DNA of 64,000 bases from the NCBI RefSeq assembly GCF_014127285.1, contig NZ_CP059901.1:2666001-2730000 (forward strand), in the 5' to 3' direction. The stretch's first letter is position 1. The number at the start of each line of letters is the position of its first letter. Below the pieces are notes generated by a model. It was not told the DNA's origin and did no database searches. It saw nothing but the letters and a program-made list of their open reading frames with translations. Of the stretch, positions 33,672 to 43,579 are shown piece after piece. The position numbers and the translations under genes were made by a program. This stretch comes from Mumia sp. ZJ1417. GTDB lineage: Bacteria > Actinomycetota > Actinomycetes > Propionibacteriales > Nocardioidaceae.

Positions 33672-36317
33672 ATGAATAGAGCCAAGCTCCGCGGCGCCGC
33701 AGCCGTCGTCGCGGCAACCACGACCCTCGCGCTGGCCTCCACCGGCGCCGCCGCCCCACCGGGTGACGGCGCCGGTGGCGCTCAACGCGAACACTCGTAC
33801 CGCACCAGCGACTGGGACGACTCTCCCGAGGTCGAGCAGCGGGTCGAGGAGATCCTCACCCAGATGACGACCGAGGAGAAGGCCGACCTCGCGACCGGCG
33901 AGCTCAACAACAACTACGGCTTCTTCAACAACGCCATCGCCCGCCTCGACATCCCGGCCTCGACGATGGCGGACGGCCCGCTCGGCGTCCGCATCGCCGA
34001 CCCGGCCGTCGACCGCAGCTCGACCCAGCTCCCCTCGGGCACCGCGCTCGCCGCGACCTTCGACGACGACCTCGCCGAGGAGTGGGGCTCCCTGCTCGGC
34101 CAGGAGGCCTTCGACAGCGGACACAACTTCTCGCTCGCGCCATCAGCGGACATCGCCCGTACCCCGTTGTGGGGTCGTGGCTTCGAGGGATTCGGCGAGG
34201 ACCCGCTGCTCGTCGGCAACCTCGCCGCATCCGTGGTTGCTGGCATCCAGTCGCATCCCGTCGTCGCGACCGCCAAGCACCCGTTTGCCTACAACCAGGA
34301 GACGGACCGCTTCAACGTGAACGCCGTGGTCGACGAGCGCGCGCTCCAGGAGATCTATGTGCGCCCGTTCGGGATCGTCCAGCGCGACGGCAAACCCGGC
34401 GCGATGATGTGCTCGTTCAACAAGCTCAACGGCACGTACTCGTGCGAGAACGACGCAATGACGACGATCCTGCAGCAGCAGCTCGGCTTCCGCGGGTTCA
34501 TCATGAGCGACTACAACGCGACGCCCAGCACCGTGCAGGCCGCCAACGCCGGCCTCGACCAGGAGCAGCCCGGAGACCAGGGCCCGGGCAGCGCCAACTT
34601 CGGCGAACGGCTCGTCGCCGCCGTCGCAGCTGGTGAGGTGTCGATGGAACGCCTCGACGACATGGCGCGACGGATCCTGCGCCCGATGATCGGGTTAGGG
34701 CTCTTCGACGATCGCCCCGTCGTGACCGAGTGGGACAAGGAGCGCAACAGCGACTTTGCTCGCAAGGTCGCCGCCGAGGGCACGGTCCTGCTGAAGAAGC
34801 GCGGCGAGGCGCTGCCTCTGACCCGCCGCTCGCGGTCGATCGCCGTCATCGGACCTGACGCGGACAACACGTCGGCACAGGGCGGCGGCTCGTCCCAGAT
34901 CTCCATGCCGACCGCCTCGGTCAGCCCGCTCGAGGGCATCGAGAACCGGGCGGGATCTGGCGTCGACGTCTCGTACGCAGCAGGGACCGACGGCATCTCC
35001 GAAGGAGACCTGTTGCCCGGTCCGGCACCCGTCCCGTCGTCCGTGCTGACACCCGAGGACGGCAGCGGTACGGGGCTGAGCGCCACGTACTGGAGCAACA
35101 CGACGTTCTCCGGTGCACCACACCTCGTCCAGGATGATCCGAACGCGAACATCAACTTCGGGTTCCAGAACTTCCCGGGGTTCAACGCCGCCTCTCCGAA
35201 GATCCCGACGTCACGAGGTGACTTCGGGCTGACCGGCGACCTGTCGGTGCAGTGGCGCGGGACGTTCACCGCGCCGACCGACGGGTTCTACACGCTCGGG
35301 CTCACCGCCCGCGGCGATGCGACGCTCACCATCGACGGCGAGGAGGTCGTCGACCGGAGCGGTGACCTCGGGACGTCCGGCGAGCGGATCTTCTTCGAGG
35401 CGGGCGAGCCGCACGCGGTCGCGATCGACTACGCCGCACCGGCGCTCAACAGCTACCAGGGCGGCCAGCTCCGGTTCTGGTGGACCCACGCGGACACGAT
35501 CACCAGCCCGGCGATGCAGGAGGCGGTCGACACTGCGGACGACGCCGACACGGCCGTCGTGGTGGTGCGCAACTACGAGACCGAGGGCGTCGACCGACCG
35601 AACCTCGGCCTCCCGAAGGAGCAGGAGCAGCTGATCCGCAAGGTCGCCGCCGTCAACCCGCGCACGATCGTCGTGATCACGACGGGCTCTCCGACGACCG
35701 TCGCGTCCTGGCAGCGCGGGGTCCGGGGCATCCTTCAGGCCTGGTACCCGGGGCAGGAGCAGGGCAACGCGATCGCCGACGTGCTCTTCGGCGACGTCAA
35801 CCCGTCCGGCCGCCTGCCGGTCACCGTGCCACGCAACGAAGATCAGGTCCCGACGCCCAACGAGGGCACCGAGGTGTACGACGAGGGCATCTTCGTCGGC
35901 TACCGGGGATTCCTCGAGAACCGGGTCGAGCCCTCGTACGCGTTCGGGTACGGGCTGTCGTACACACAGTTCCGCTTCTCACGAGCGCAGGTCGTCAAAG
36001 GCAACCGCGGCGGCAAGAAGGTGTCGGTGCGCGTCCGCGTCACCAACACCGGCAACCGCCGCGGCACCGCCGTGCCGCAGGTGTACGTCGGGCGCCTGCC
36101 CGGCGTCGAGTCGCCGCCGCGACAGCTCGCCGGGTACGAGCGCGTGACACTCGCGCCCCGTCGCTCCAAGACGATCACGATCAAAGTGCCGAAGGAGTCC
36201 CTGTCGTACTGGGACGAGGACACCCACGGCTGGGTGACGCCTGAGGGCACCACCGCCGTGTACGTCGGGTCGTCGTCGGCAGACAACCGAAGGATCGGAA
36301 AGGTCCGCGTGCGCTGA
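33672..36317 (+). CDS. Secreted GH3 beta-glucosidase with PA14 insertion
   Basis: An 881-residue exported glycosidase. Signal peptide about 1-28 (ends TGAAAPPGD). GH3 barrel about 50-380 with the nucleophile Asp280 in FIMSDYNATPS. The (alpha/beta) sandwich is interrupted by a PA14 domain (about 466-600, with GLSATYWSNTTFSG and FYTLGLTARGDATLTIDGEEV), a sugar-binding insert known from beta-glucosidases. The sandwich resumes at about 615, and a fibronectin-III-like C-terminus runs from about 765. The ATG at 33672 follows AGGAGGAG; earlier in-frame starts would hide the signal peptide. It degrades beta-glucosides outside the cell; exact linkage unknown. Confidence 0.92.
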   Translation: MNRAKLRGAAAVVAATTTLALASTGAAAPPGDGAGGAQREHSYRTSDWDDSPEVEQRVEEILTQMTTEEKADLATGELNNNYGFFNNAIARLDIPASTMADGPLGVRIADPAVDRSSTQLPSGTALAATFDDDLAEEWGSLLGQEAFDSGHNFSLAPSADIARTPLWGRGFEGFGEDPLLVGNLAASVVAGIQSHPVVATAKHPFAYNQETDRFNVNAVVDERALQEIYVRPFGIVQRDGKPGAMMCSFNKLNGTYSCENDAMTTILQQQLGFRGFIMSDYNATPSTVQAANAGLDQEQPGDQGPGSANFGERLVAAVAAGEVSMERLDDMARRILRPMIGLGLFDDRPVVTEWDKERNSDFARKVAAEGTVLLKKRGEALPLTRRSRSIAVIGPDADNTSAQGGGSSQISMPTASVSPLEGIENRAGSGVDVSYAAGTDGISEGDLLPGPAPVPSSVLTPEDGSGTGLSATYWSNTTFSGAPHLVQDDPNANINFGFQNFPGFNAASPKIPTSRGDFGLTGDLSVQWRGTFTAPTDGFYTLGLTARGDATLTIDGEEVVDRSGDLGTSGERIFFEAGEPHAVAIDYAAPALNSYQGGQLRFWWTHADTITSPAMQEAVDTADDADTAVVVVRNYETEGVDRPNLGLPKEQEQLIRKVAAVNPRTIVVITTGSPTTVASWQRGVRGILQAWYPGQEQGNAIADVLFGDVNPSGRLPVTVPRNEDQVPTPNEGTEVYDEGIFVGYRGFLENRVEPSYAFGYGLSYTQFRFSRAQVVKGNRGGKKVSVRVRVTNTGNRRGTAVPQVYVGRLPGVESPPRQLAGYERVTLAPRRSKTITIKVPKESLSYWDEDTHGWVTPEGTTAVYVGSSSADNRRIGKVRVR

Positions 36318-36324
36318 GCGACCA

Positions 36325-36358
36325 CGTGGGGCGTCGCGCTACGCCGCGGCGCCCCACG
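36325..36358. terminator. Hairpin between convergent beta-glucosidase and ilvE genes
   Basis: CGTGGGGCG (36325-36333) pairs with CGCCCCACG (36350-36358), with inner CGCG/CGCG pairing on the same centre. No U-tract. It fills the 50-nt gap, probably ending both transcripts. Confidence 0.7.
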
Positions 36359-36367
36359 CCAGCGCGA

Positions 36368-37468
36368 TCAGACGACGCGGTGCATCCAGTCGTGGGTGTC
36401 GGGCGTACGGCCGTACTGCAGGTCGATGAGCGCCTCGCGGATCGCCATCGTGACCTTGCCACCGTCGCCTTCGCTGCTCACGACCTCGCCACCGTCCCAG
36501 CGCAGCGCGCCGACCGGCGTGACGACGGCAGCGGTCCCGCACGCGAACACCTCGGTCACGCGCCCGCTCGAGACACCGTCGATCCATTCGTCGATGCTGA
36601 AGCGGCGGTGCTCGACGGTGTGGCCGAGATCGGCTGCGATGGTGCCGAGGGCGTCACGCGTGATGCCCTCGAGGATGGAGTCGCTCGCCGGGGTCACGAT
36701 GGTGCCGTCGTCGTGGACGAAATAGAGGTTCATCCCGCCGAGCTCCTCGATGTAGGTGTGCTGCTCGGAGTCGAGGAACACCACCTGGTCGCAGCCGTGC
36801 TCGGCGGCGATCTGCTGAGGGAGCAGGCTGGACGCGTAGTTGCCGCCGCACTTCGCCGCGCCCGTGCCGCCGGCGCCCGCGCGGGCGTACTCGCGCGAGA
36901 GCCAGATGTTGACAGGCTTGACGCCGCCGGCGAAGTAGGCACCGGCGGGCGAGGCGATCACGCAGTACGTGACATGCTTGCTCGGCCGCACACCGAGGAA
37001 CGCCTCGGAGGCGAACATGAACGGGCGCAGGTAGAGGCTTGTCTCTCCCCCGGTCGGGACCCACGCGCGGTCGGCCTGGACGAGGGCGTCGATCGAGCCG
37101 ACGAACCAGTCGACGGGCAGCCCGGGGAGCGCGAGGCGGTGCGCGGAGCGCTGGAACCGCTCGGCGTTGGCGTCCGGACGGAACGTCCAGACCGAGCCGT
37201 CGGCGTGCGCGTACGCCTTGAGGCCCTCGAAGATCTCCTGCGCGTAGTGCAGGACGGCAGTCGCCGGATCGAGCTGCAGCGGGCCGTACGGCTTGACCGT
37301 CGGAGCGGCCCATCCGGTCTCGGGCGTCCACTCGGCGGTGAACATGTGATCGGTGAAGTGCAGCCCGAACCCGGGGTTGGCAAGGATCTCGGCGCGACGC
37401 TGCTCAGGCACGGGCGAAGGCGTCGGCTCCAGCGCGTACGAGAACGTGGCGTCGGCGGAGGTGGTCAT
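36368..37468 (-). CDS. ilvE: Branched-chain amino acid aminotransferase
   Basis: Class IV PLP aminotransferase for the last step of valine, leucine and isoleucine synthesis. 366 residues, large type-II form. Seen: FTDHMFTAEW, HYAQEIFEGLKAY, YLRPFMFASE, and the PLP lysine in GAAKCGGNYASSL, then EVFACGTAAVVTPVG. The start at 37468 has TACCGT exactly 7 nt upstream (leaderless); the open frame extends 54 nt further without a plausible signal. leuB lies 51 nt upstream on the same strand. Confidence 0.96.
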   Translation of the reverse strand: MTTSADATFSYALEPTPSPVPEQRRAEILANPGFGLHFTDHMFTAEWTPETGWAAPTVKPYGPLQLDPATAVLHYAQEIFEGLKAYAHADGSVWTFRPDANAERFQRSAHRLALPGLPVDWFVGSIDALVQADRAWVPTGGETSLYLRPFMFASEAFLGVRPSKHVTYCVIASPAGAYFAGGVKPVNIWLSREYARAGAGGTGAAKCGGNYASSLLPQQIAAEHGCDQVVFLDSEQHTYIEELGGMNLYFVHDDGTIVTPASDSILEGITRDALGTIAADLGHTVEHRRFSIDEWIDGVSSGRVTEVFACGTAAVVTPVGALRWDGGEVVSSEGDGGKVTMAIREALIDLQYGRTPDTHDWMHRVV

Positions 37469-37475
37469 GATTGGC

Positions 37476-37481
37476 ACGGTA
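37476..37481 (-). promoter_or_regulatory. -10 element for leaderless ilvE
   Basis: TACCGT on the minus strand, 7 nt before the ilvE ATG, inside the leuB-ilvE gap. ilvE can thus be transcribed apart from leuB. Confidence 0.5.
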
Positions 37482-37518
37482 CTTGACCTAACGGTGCGGT
37501 GACGAGAGGGGATGTGGG

Positions 37519-38583
<1,065 letters not shown>

Positions 38584-38590
38584 GTCTCGT

Positions 38591-38596
38591 ACTCTA
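38591..38596 (-). promoter_or_regulatory. -10 element for leaderless leuB
   Basis: TAGAGT on the minus strand, 7 nt before the leuB ATG. Confidence 0.6.
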
Positions 38597-38653
38597 CTCA
38601 CACGGGTCCCAGCATCTGATACTGGAATCTCACCATCTGGTCAGGCTGGGCGG

Positions 38654-38806
38654 TCAGTTGTCGTCCGGTCGCGGCCCGCCGTTGTCGCGCAGGTCGAGCG
38701 CGGTCTGGACGGGGTTGCGCGGACCTTCGTCGCGCCCCTCGTCGTTCCAGGCACTCTCGGACCAGTGACGGCTCGGGCCCCACTCTGAGTACTGCATCTC
38801 GTACAT
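38654..38806 (-). CDS. Small acidic protein, 50 residues, unknown function
   Basis: Open frame from ATG 38806 to TGA 38654. The protein starts MYEMQYSEWGPSRHW and is rich in Asp, Glu and Trp, with DLRDNGGPRPDDN at the end. AGGAG stands 7 nt before the ATG, codons are GC-rich at position 3, and the frame fills the gap upstream of leuB. I do not know the family. It could be a structured microprotein or an adaptor. Confidence 0.6.
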   Translation of the reverse strand: MYEMQYSEWGPSRHWSESAWNDEGRDEGPRNPVQTALDLRDNGGPRPDDN

Positions 38807-39122
38807 CGGTCTCTCCTGTTCGGGATAGGCGTGCGTTCGCCTGAAAGGAAGCGGCGGCCGAAAGGCAGAAGAACCGATTCCCCGAATGGGAGGAGGTCAA
38901 GAGTGGTGCTGCGGGATCCTCGCTGCGGGTAGTCGGCCAACGCCAAGCACCGCGGCGAGGTGTCGGCCTAAGTGGCCCCGCCGCGGCAAATGAGGAATAC
39001 GACCTGTGTCCGCATGATGCCGACGACTTTAAGCGGGCTCTCGCGATCACGCCACCAGTTCTGGCAATGATCTCGATGACTGAGACTCTTGTCCGGCCTC
39101 TGACATGTGAAAGACTCGTCAT
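38807..39122. other. Divergent intergenic region with a structured element
   Basis: No gene seen in 316 nt between the 50-codon gene (minus) and the methyltransferase (plus). On the minus strand it contains a hairpin at 38986-38950 (CCGCGGCG/CGCCGCGG, with an inner GGCC/GGCC stem closing TTA-type loop sequence), which would lie in a long 5' leader of the small gene. Promoters on both sides are not clear. Confidence 0.4.
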
Positions 39123-39686
39123 GTGAGCGCCCCCACCGAAGTACCTCTCCTCGTCGCGCGCGCCCTCGATCTCTCGAGGCGCAAGGGCTTCATCACGGCC
39201 ACGCGCAACGAGACCGGCCGACTGCTGGCAGCGCTCGCCGCGTCCCGTACGGGCACCCTCGCCGAACTCGGCACAGGCTGCGGCGTCGGATCGGCCTGGC
39301 TGTCGAGCGGTGTCGCGAAGGGCTCGCACATCGTCAGCGCCGAGCTCGACCCCACGCTCGCCGAGGCCGTCCAGGACCTGTTCTCCGACACGCCGGCGAT
39401 CGAGGTGACCTCAGGCGACTGGAGCTCCCTCGAGCAGCACGCGCCGTTCTCGCTGCTGTTCGTCGATGTCCGCGACGTCAAGCGCAGTGTCGACGTCGTC
39501 GCCGACCTAATGGAGCCGGGCGGGATCGTCGTGCTCGATGACTTCACTCCGTCGTTCACCTGGCCCCCGATCTACGAGGGCCGCGTCGACGTCGTGCGCG
39601 AGCAGTGGCTGACCGACGAGCGCTTCATCTCCGTCGAGGTCATGGTCGCCGAGGACGCCTCGGTCATCCTCGCGACCCGCATCTGA
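39123..39686 (+). CDS. SAM-dependent methyltransferase (O-methyltransferase-like)
   Basis: 187 residues, Rossmann-like class I methyltransferase. Motif I LAELGTGCGVGSAWL (about 44-58), acidic residue after beta-2 (SAELDPTLAE), and LLFVDVRDVKR with LMEPGGIVVLDDF after it. The size resembles small catechol-type O-methyltransferases, though substrate residues cannot be assigned. GTG start at 39123. Stand-alone gene; convergent with the yczE-like gene (10 nt gap). Confidence 0.8.
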   Translation: MSAPTEVPLLVARALDLSRRKGFITATRNETGRLLAALAASRTGTLAELGTGCGVGSAWLSSGVAKGSHIVSAELDPTLAEAVQDLFSDTPAIEVTSGDWSSLEQHAPFSLLFVDVRDVKRSVDVVADLMEPGGIVVLDDFTPSFTWPPIYEGRVDVVREQWLTDERFISVEVMVAEDASVILATRI

Positions 39687-39696
39687 GACATTCGGG

Positions 39697-40365
39697 TCAA
39701 GCGGGCTCGGGCGCGATCTCCGGCTCACGCATCTGCACCTGGACGAGCGGCAGGAACGCCTGGACGAGCGGGCCGATCGCGAGCGCATAGAGCACGGTGC
39801 CCACCCCGACGGTCCCGCCGAGCACCCAGCCGAGAGCGAGCACGGCGATCTCGACCGACGTCCGCATCAGCCGCACGCTGTACCCCGTACGACGGACGAG
39901 TCCCAAAAAGAGTCCGTCGCGGGGCCCGGGACCGAGGTGCGCGCCGATGTAGAGCGCGCCGGCGAGACCGTTGAGCACGACGCCGGCGACCAGCATCACG
40001 GCACGAAGCCCGAGAGAGTCCGGCTGCTCGAGGAGCCACAGGCCCTGGTCGACGGCGACGCCGATGAGGATCACGTTGAGGATCGTGCCGACGCCCGGCC
40101 ATTGCCGCAGAGGGATCCACAGCAGCAAGACGAGGGCGCCGACGAGGATGGTGATCTGGCCGAAGGTGAGCGGCAGATAGCGTGTCAGCCCTTCGTGGAA
40201 GACGTCCCACGGGTCCAGGCCGAGGCCCGCCTCGATCATCAGCGACATCGACCAGCCATAGAGCATCAGTCCGAACACCAGCTGCGGGAGCCTCCGTCCG
40301 AGACCGCCCGAGCGGAGCTGTTCGAGCGGTGAGGCGGAGATCGGGGTGTAAGGAGCGCGGGCCAT
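39697..40365 (-). CDS. YczE/YitT-type integral membrane protein
   Basis: 222 residues, five or six hydrophobic helices, with the family features LMLYGWSMSLMIEAGLGLDPWDVFHEGL and GPGPRDGLFLGLVRRTGYSVR. Family members are of unknown transport or structural role. It is divergent from a MocR-type regulator, an arrangement repeatedly found in Gram-positive bacteria, where the YczR subgroup of MocR proteins controls yczE. It has a Gly-rich basic N-terminus and CATGAT 6 nt before the ATG. Confidence 0.85.
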   Translation of the reverse strand: MARAPYTPISASPLEQLRSGGLGRRLPQLVFGLMLYGWSMSLMIEAGLGLDPWDVFHEGLTRYLPLTFGQITILVGALVLLLWIPLRQWPGVGTILNVILIGVAVDQGLWLLEQPDSLGLRAVMLVAGVVLNGLAGALYIGAHLGPGPRDGLFLGLVRRTGYSVRLMRTSVEIAVLALGWVLGGTVGVGTVLYALAIGPLVQAFLPLVQVQMREPEIAPEPA

Positions 40366-40403
40366 AGCGCCATCATGAGGCTTGACTGGACTACCTTTCG
40401 ATA

Positions 40404-40423
40404 GCCAATCGTGGCAGATTGGC
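40404..40423. promoter_or_regulatory. Operator-like inverted repeat between yczE-like and mocR-like genes
   Basis: GCCAATC (40404-40410) and GATTGGC (40417-40423), perfect 7-bp arms 6 bp apart, just before the regulator's ATG. A likely site for the MocR protein to control itself and the divergent membrane gene. Confidence 0.55.
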
Positions 40424-40427
40424 CTAC

Positions 40428-41867
40428 ATGGCCACCGCCAATCTCTCCGCCAGCCGCTTGCACGCGCTGCTCGACCTTGCTCCAGAGGACCCTCCGGGCT
40501 ATCGCGAGCTGGCCGACCTCGTCCGGCTCCTCGTCCTGGACGGACGCATCCCTGCCGGGACCCGCCTGCCGAGCGAGCGTGAGCTCACCGCCGCACTCCC
40601 CGTCAGCCGCACGACGGTCACCCGCGCGTACGGGGTTCTGCGCGAGGCCGGGCTGCTGGTCTCGCGCCGCGGCTCGGGAAGCGTCGTCGCCCTCCCCCGC
40701 GGCACCCGCCCTCCATACATGCCTCCCGCCGGTTCGAGCATGGTCGGCTGGACGATCGCCGCCGGCCAGGCCGCCCCGGGAGTCGGGCTGGCGTACGGGC
40801 GCGCGCTGGAGCAGCTCCCGGAGTACCTCGCGCAGACCGGGTACGAGACGGTCGGCGTGCCGGTGCTGCGCGAGCTGGTCGCGCAGCGCTATGCCGAGCG
40901 CGGGCTGCCGACCGATCCCGACCAGATCCTCATCACCTCCGGCGCACAGTCGGCGCTCAACCTCGTCGCCCGTACCCTCGCCACGCGGGGCGACCGGGTC
41001 GCGGTGGAGAGCCCGACCTACCCCAACGCGATCGACTCGTTGCGCCGGAGTGGCCTGCGCGTCGTCGGGGTCCCGCACGACGGCCACCGGCTCGACCTCG
41101 ATGCGCTGGCGGCAGCCGTACGGGCGGCTCCGGTCGCCTGGGCGTACCTGATCCCCGACTTCCAGAACCCGACCGGCGCCCTCATGGACGACGTCACGCG
41201 TCACGAGGTGGCATCGATCCTGCGTCGCTCGACGACCACGCCGATCGTCGACGAGACCATGGCCGAGCTCGCCCTTGACGTCGACGAGCGTGCGATGCCG
41301 GTCCCGCTAGCCGCGCACCATCCCGGCGCGATCACCCTCGGGTCCGCGAGCAAGACGTTCTGGGGAGGGCTGCGCATCGGGTGGATCCGCGCACCGCATG
41401 CGGTCGTCCCACGACTCGTCGCGGCGCGCGAGACGTTCGACATCGGGACGCCGGTGCTCGAGCAGCTGGCGGTCGCCGAGCTGCTGCGCGTCCGCGAGGA
41501 GCTGCTCGACGGCCGGCGCGAACGGCTCCGCGCACGGCGCGAGGAGCTCACCGCGGCGCTGCGCGAGCGCCTTCCGGACTGGGGGCTCAACTCCCCCGTC
41601 GGTGGCCTGTCGCTGTGGATCCGCCTGCCCTCGCGTGCGTCGAGCCGCCTCGCGGTCGCTGCGGAAGCGCATGACCTGCTGCTCACTGCGGGGCCACGGT
41701 TCTTCCCCGACGGGGGCGGCGAGACCTCGCTGCGGCTCCCGTACGCCCGCACCGCCGAGCACCTCGCGGACGCCGTCGACCGCCTCGCGCTCGCGTGGGA
41801 GACGGTGCTCGCTGGCCGCGCGACACCGACGGCACCGCCTCGCCGCCGCCCCGCGCTGACGGCGTAG
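40428..41867 (+). CDS. MocR-family PLP-dependent regulator (YczR-like)
   Basis: A 479-residue chimeric regulator: GntR winged helix (about 15-85, with RLPSERELTAALPVSRTTVTRAYGVLREAGLL) joined to a class I aminotransferase-like domain (about 110-470) with the PLP lysine in GSASKTFWGGLRIGWIR. Such proteins bind PLP or PLP-amino acid adducts and control nearby genes. The target is probably the divergent yczE-like gene. ATG 40428 is preferred to a TTG 9 nt earlier, since CAGATT lies 7 nt before it. Confidence 0.9.
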   Translation: MATANLSASRLHALLDLAPEDPPGYRELADLVRLLVLDGRIPAGTRLPSERELTAALPVSRTTVTRAYGVLREAGLLVSRRGSGSVVALPRGTRPPYMPPAGSSMVGWTIAAGQAAPGVGLAYGRALEQLPEYLAQTGYETVGVPVLRELVAQRYAERGLPTDPDQILITSGAQSALNLVARTLATRGDRVAVESPTYPNAIDSLRRSGLRVVGVPHDGHRLDLDALAAAVRAAPVAWAYLIPDFQNPTGALMDDVTRHEVASILRRSTTTPIVDETMAELALDVDERAMPVPLAAHHPGAITLGSASKTFWGGLRIGWIRAPHAVVPRLVAARETFDIGTPVLEQLAVAELLRVREELLDGRRERLRARREELTAALRERLPDWGLNSPVGGLSLWIRLPSRASSRLAVAAEAHDLLLTAGPRFFPDGGGETSLRLPYARTAEHLADAVDRLALAWETVLAGRATPTAPPRRRPALTA

Positions 41868-41909
41868 TCGGTGTCACGATCGGCTATGCGCCGGACATGA
41901 AGTGACGTG

Positions 41910-42476
41910 ATGAACCCCGACCCGGCTCGCGAGGAGCGCTTTCGCGAGCTCTACGCCGCCCACTTCGACGCGCTCCTCGCGTACGCCGTACGCCGCACGC
42001 GCCACCCTGACGATGCTGCCGACCTCGTCGCGGAGACGTTCCTCGTCGCCTGGCGGCGCATGGACGCGATGCCGGCCGGGGAGGACAGCCGCCTGTGGCT
42101 GTACGTGGTCGCCCGCCACGTCCGCTCCAACGCCGAACGCAGCGGGCGGCGCCGCGAGCGCCTCGGCGAGCTACTGCGTCAGCAGCTGACGGACGCGTTC
42201 ACTCCCGACCCTGCCAACCATGTCACCGAGCGCGCAGCCGTACGCGCTGCCCTGCAACGACTGGCAGCAGGCGACCGCGAGCTCCTGATGCTGTCGGCAT
42301 GGGAGGGTCTCGAGCCCCGCGAGATCGCCCACGTCCTCGACATCAGCCCCACCGCCGTACGGACCCGTCTGTCGCGCGCCCGCCGAAGGCTCCGCGATGC
42401 CCTCGGTGACGCCGACCCCGTTGCCGGACACGAGATGAGCATCCGCACCGTACCCAGTCCCGAGGAGGGATCATGA
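41910..42476 (+). CDS. RNA polymerase sigma factor, ECF type
   Basis: 188 residues. Region 2 (about 10-75): FRELYAAHFDALLAYAVRRTRHPDDAADLVAETFLVAWRRM with the -10-binding helix; region 4 (about 115-165): LLMLSAWEGLEPREIAHVLDISPTAVRTRLSRARRRL. No extra C-terminal SnoaL domain. The ATG at 41910 or the GTG three bases earlier is the start. The downstream membrane-anchored gene overlaps the stop (ATGA) and is presumably its regulator or main partner. Confidence 0.9.
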   Translation: MNPDPAREERFRELYAAHFDALLAYAVRRTRHPDDAADLVAETFLVAWRRMDAMPAGEDSRLWLYVVARHVRSNAERSGRRRERLGELLRQQLTDAFTPDPANHVTERAAVRAALQRLAAGDRELLMLSAWEGLEPREIAHVLDISPTAVRTRLSRARRRLRDALGDADPVAGHEMSIRTVPSPEEGS

Positions 42477-43558
42477 ACGACAACGACTTCGACCTCGACC
42501 GTCTGCTGGGCGCCGCCGACCCGTACGTCGACACCGCGCTGCTTGATCTGCACGGAGCCGACCGCGCGCTCCTGGAGGAGATCGTGACCGCCGATCCGCA
42601 GCAGTCACAACGGTCACAGCGATCCCGGCGGCTGCCGCTGGCGGGGGTGGTCGCGACTGCCGCCGTCCTCACCGCCGCCCTGGTGGTCCCCGCCTGGGTG
42701 GGCTCGGGCGGCGATCCGGAGACGACACCGGCCGCACCTCCGAGTTCCTCCGAGCCGCCCGTGGTCACGGCCCCCGTCACCTACGCTGCTGCCGTCGTGG
42801 AGGTCGCCCGCCGCCAGCCGCGCCTGCTGATCGGCGAGCCCGGCTGGAAAGCGGCCCACGTCTACGGGTTCCGCGCCGACGAGGGCACGATCGTCTTCGC
42901 GAACGGCGAGCGCGAGCTCGACATGACGTGGTACCCCGCCGACAGTTACGACGGCTACTACGAAGATCGGCTCGACGTCTCCGAGCCGACGCCGTTCTCG
43001 ATCGACGGGCAGGAAGGCAGTGAGTTCCGGTACTCGTCCAAGGACATCGCCGTGATGCTCCGACCGTCCGGCGGTACGTTCTCCGAGATCCGCACGGGCA
43101 TCGCCGGGTGGAAGGACCGTGCAGAGATCGCCGCGGTCCTGCGCACCATACGAGCAGTCTCGGTCGAGGAGTGGCTCGCGGCGATGCCGCCCGAGATCGT
43201 CACACCCGACAAGGCGTCAAAGGTGGTCGGCGAGCTCCTCACCGGGGTGCCCATCCCGCCGGGTCTCGACCGTGCGGCGCTCGACGACCTCGGCACGAAC
43301 GACCGCTACCAGCTCAGCGCCCAGGTGCTCGAGCCGGTCGTGTGCGGCTGGGTCCGCGAGCTCCAGCACGCCGAAGAGGCCGGAGACGCTCCTGCGAGGA
43401 AGGTCGCGGCCGACGCGCTGGCGAGCGGGCGCGACTGGCCGCTCCTCGCGCCGATGGACGCCGAGGGCGAGTACGCCGACGGGGTGCGGGCGGTGGCCGA
43501 CGCCGTCGCAGAGGGCGTCCAGACGATCAAGATCCGCGAGATGTCCGGCTGTCAGTGA
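42473..43558 (+). CDS. Membrane-anchored partner of the sigma factor, probable regulator
   Basis: A 361-residue protein with a cytosolic N-terminus of about 52 residues (NDNDFDLDRLLGAADPYVD), one transmembrane helix (about 53-75), a Pro/Ser linker and an extracellular domain of about 270 residues. The topology is that of an anti-sigma factor, but no zinc-finger ZAS motif (HxxxCxxC) is present. It resembles the CU044_5270-type proteins found after sigma factor genes. Its start overlaps the sigma stop. A role as anti-sigma factor or signal receptor is inferred. Confidence 0.75.
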   Translation: MNDNDFDLDRLLGAADPYVDTALLDLHGADRALLEEIVTADPQQSQRSQRSRRLPLAGVVATAAVLTAALVVPAWVGSGGDPETTPAAPPSSSEPPVVTAPVTYAAAVVEVARRQPRLLIGEPGWKAAHVYGFRADEGTIVFANGERELDMTWYPADSYDGYYEDRLDVSEPTPFSIDGQEGSEFRYSSKDIAVMLRPSGGTFSEIRTGIAGWKDRAEIAAVLRTIRAVSVEEWLAAMPPEIVTPDKASKVVGELLTGVPIPPGLDRAALDDLGTNDRYQLSAQVLEPVVCGWVRELQHAEEAGDAPARKVAADALASGRDWPLLAPMDAEGEYADGVRAVADAVAEGVQTIKIREMSGCQ

Positions 43559-43579
43559 AGGCTCGCGGGCGCGGGGAGG

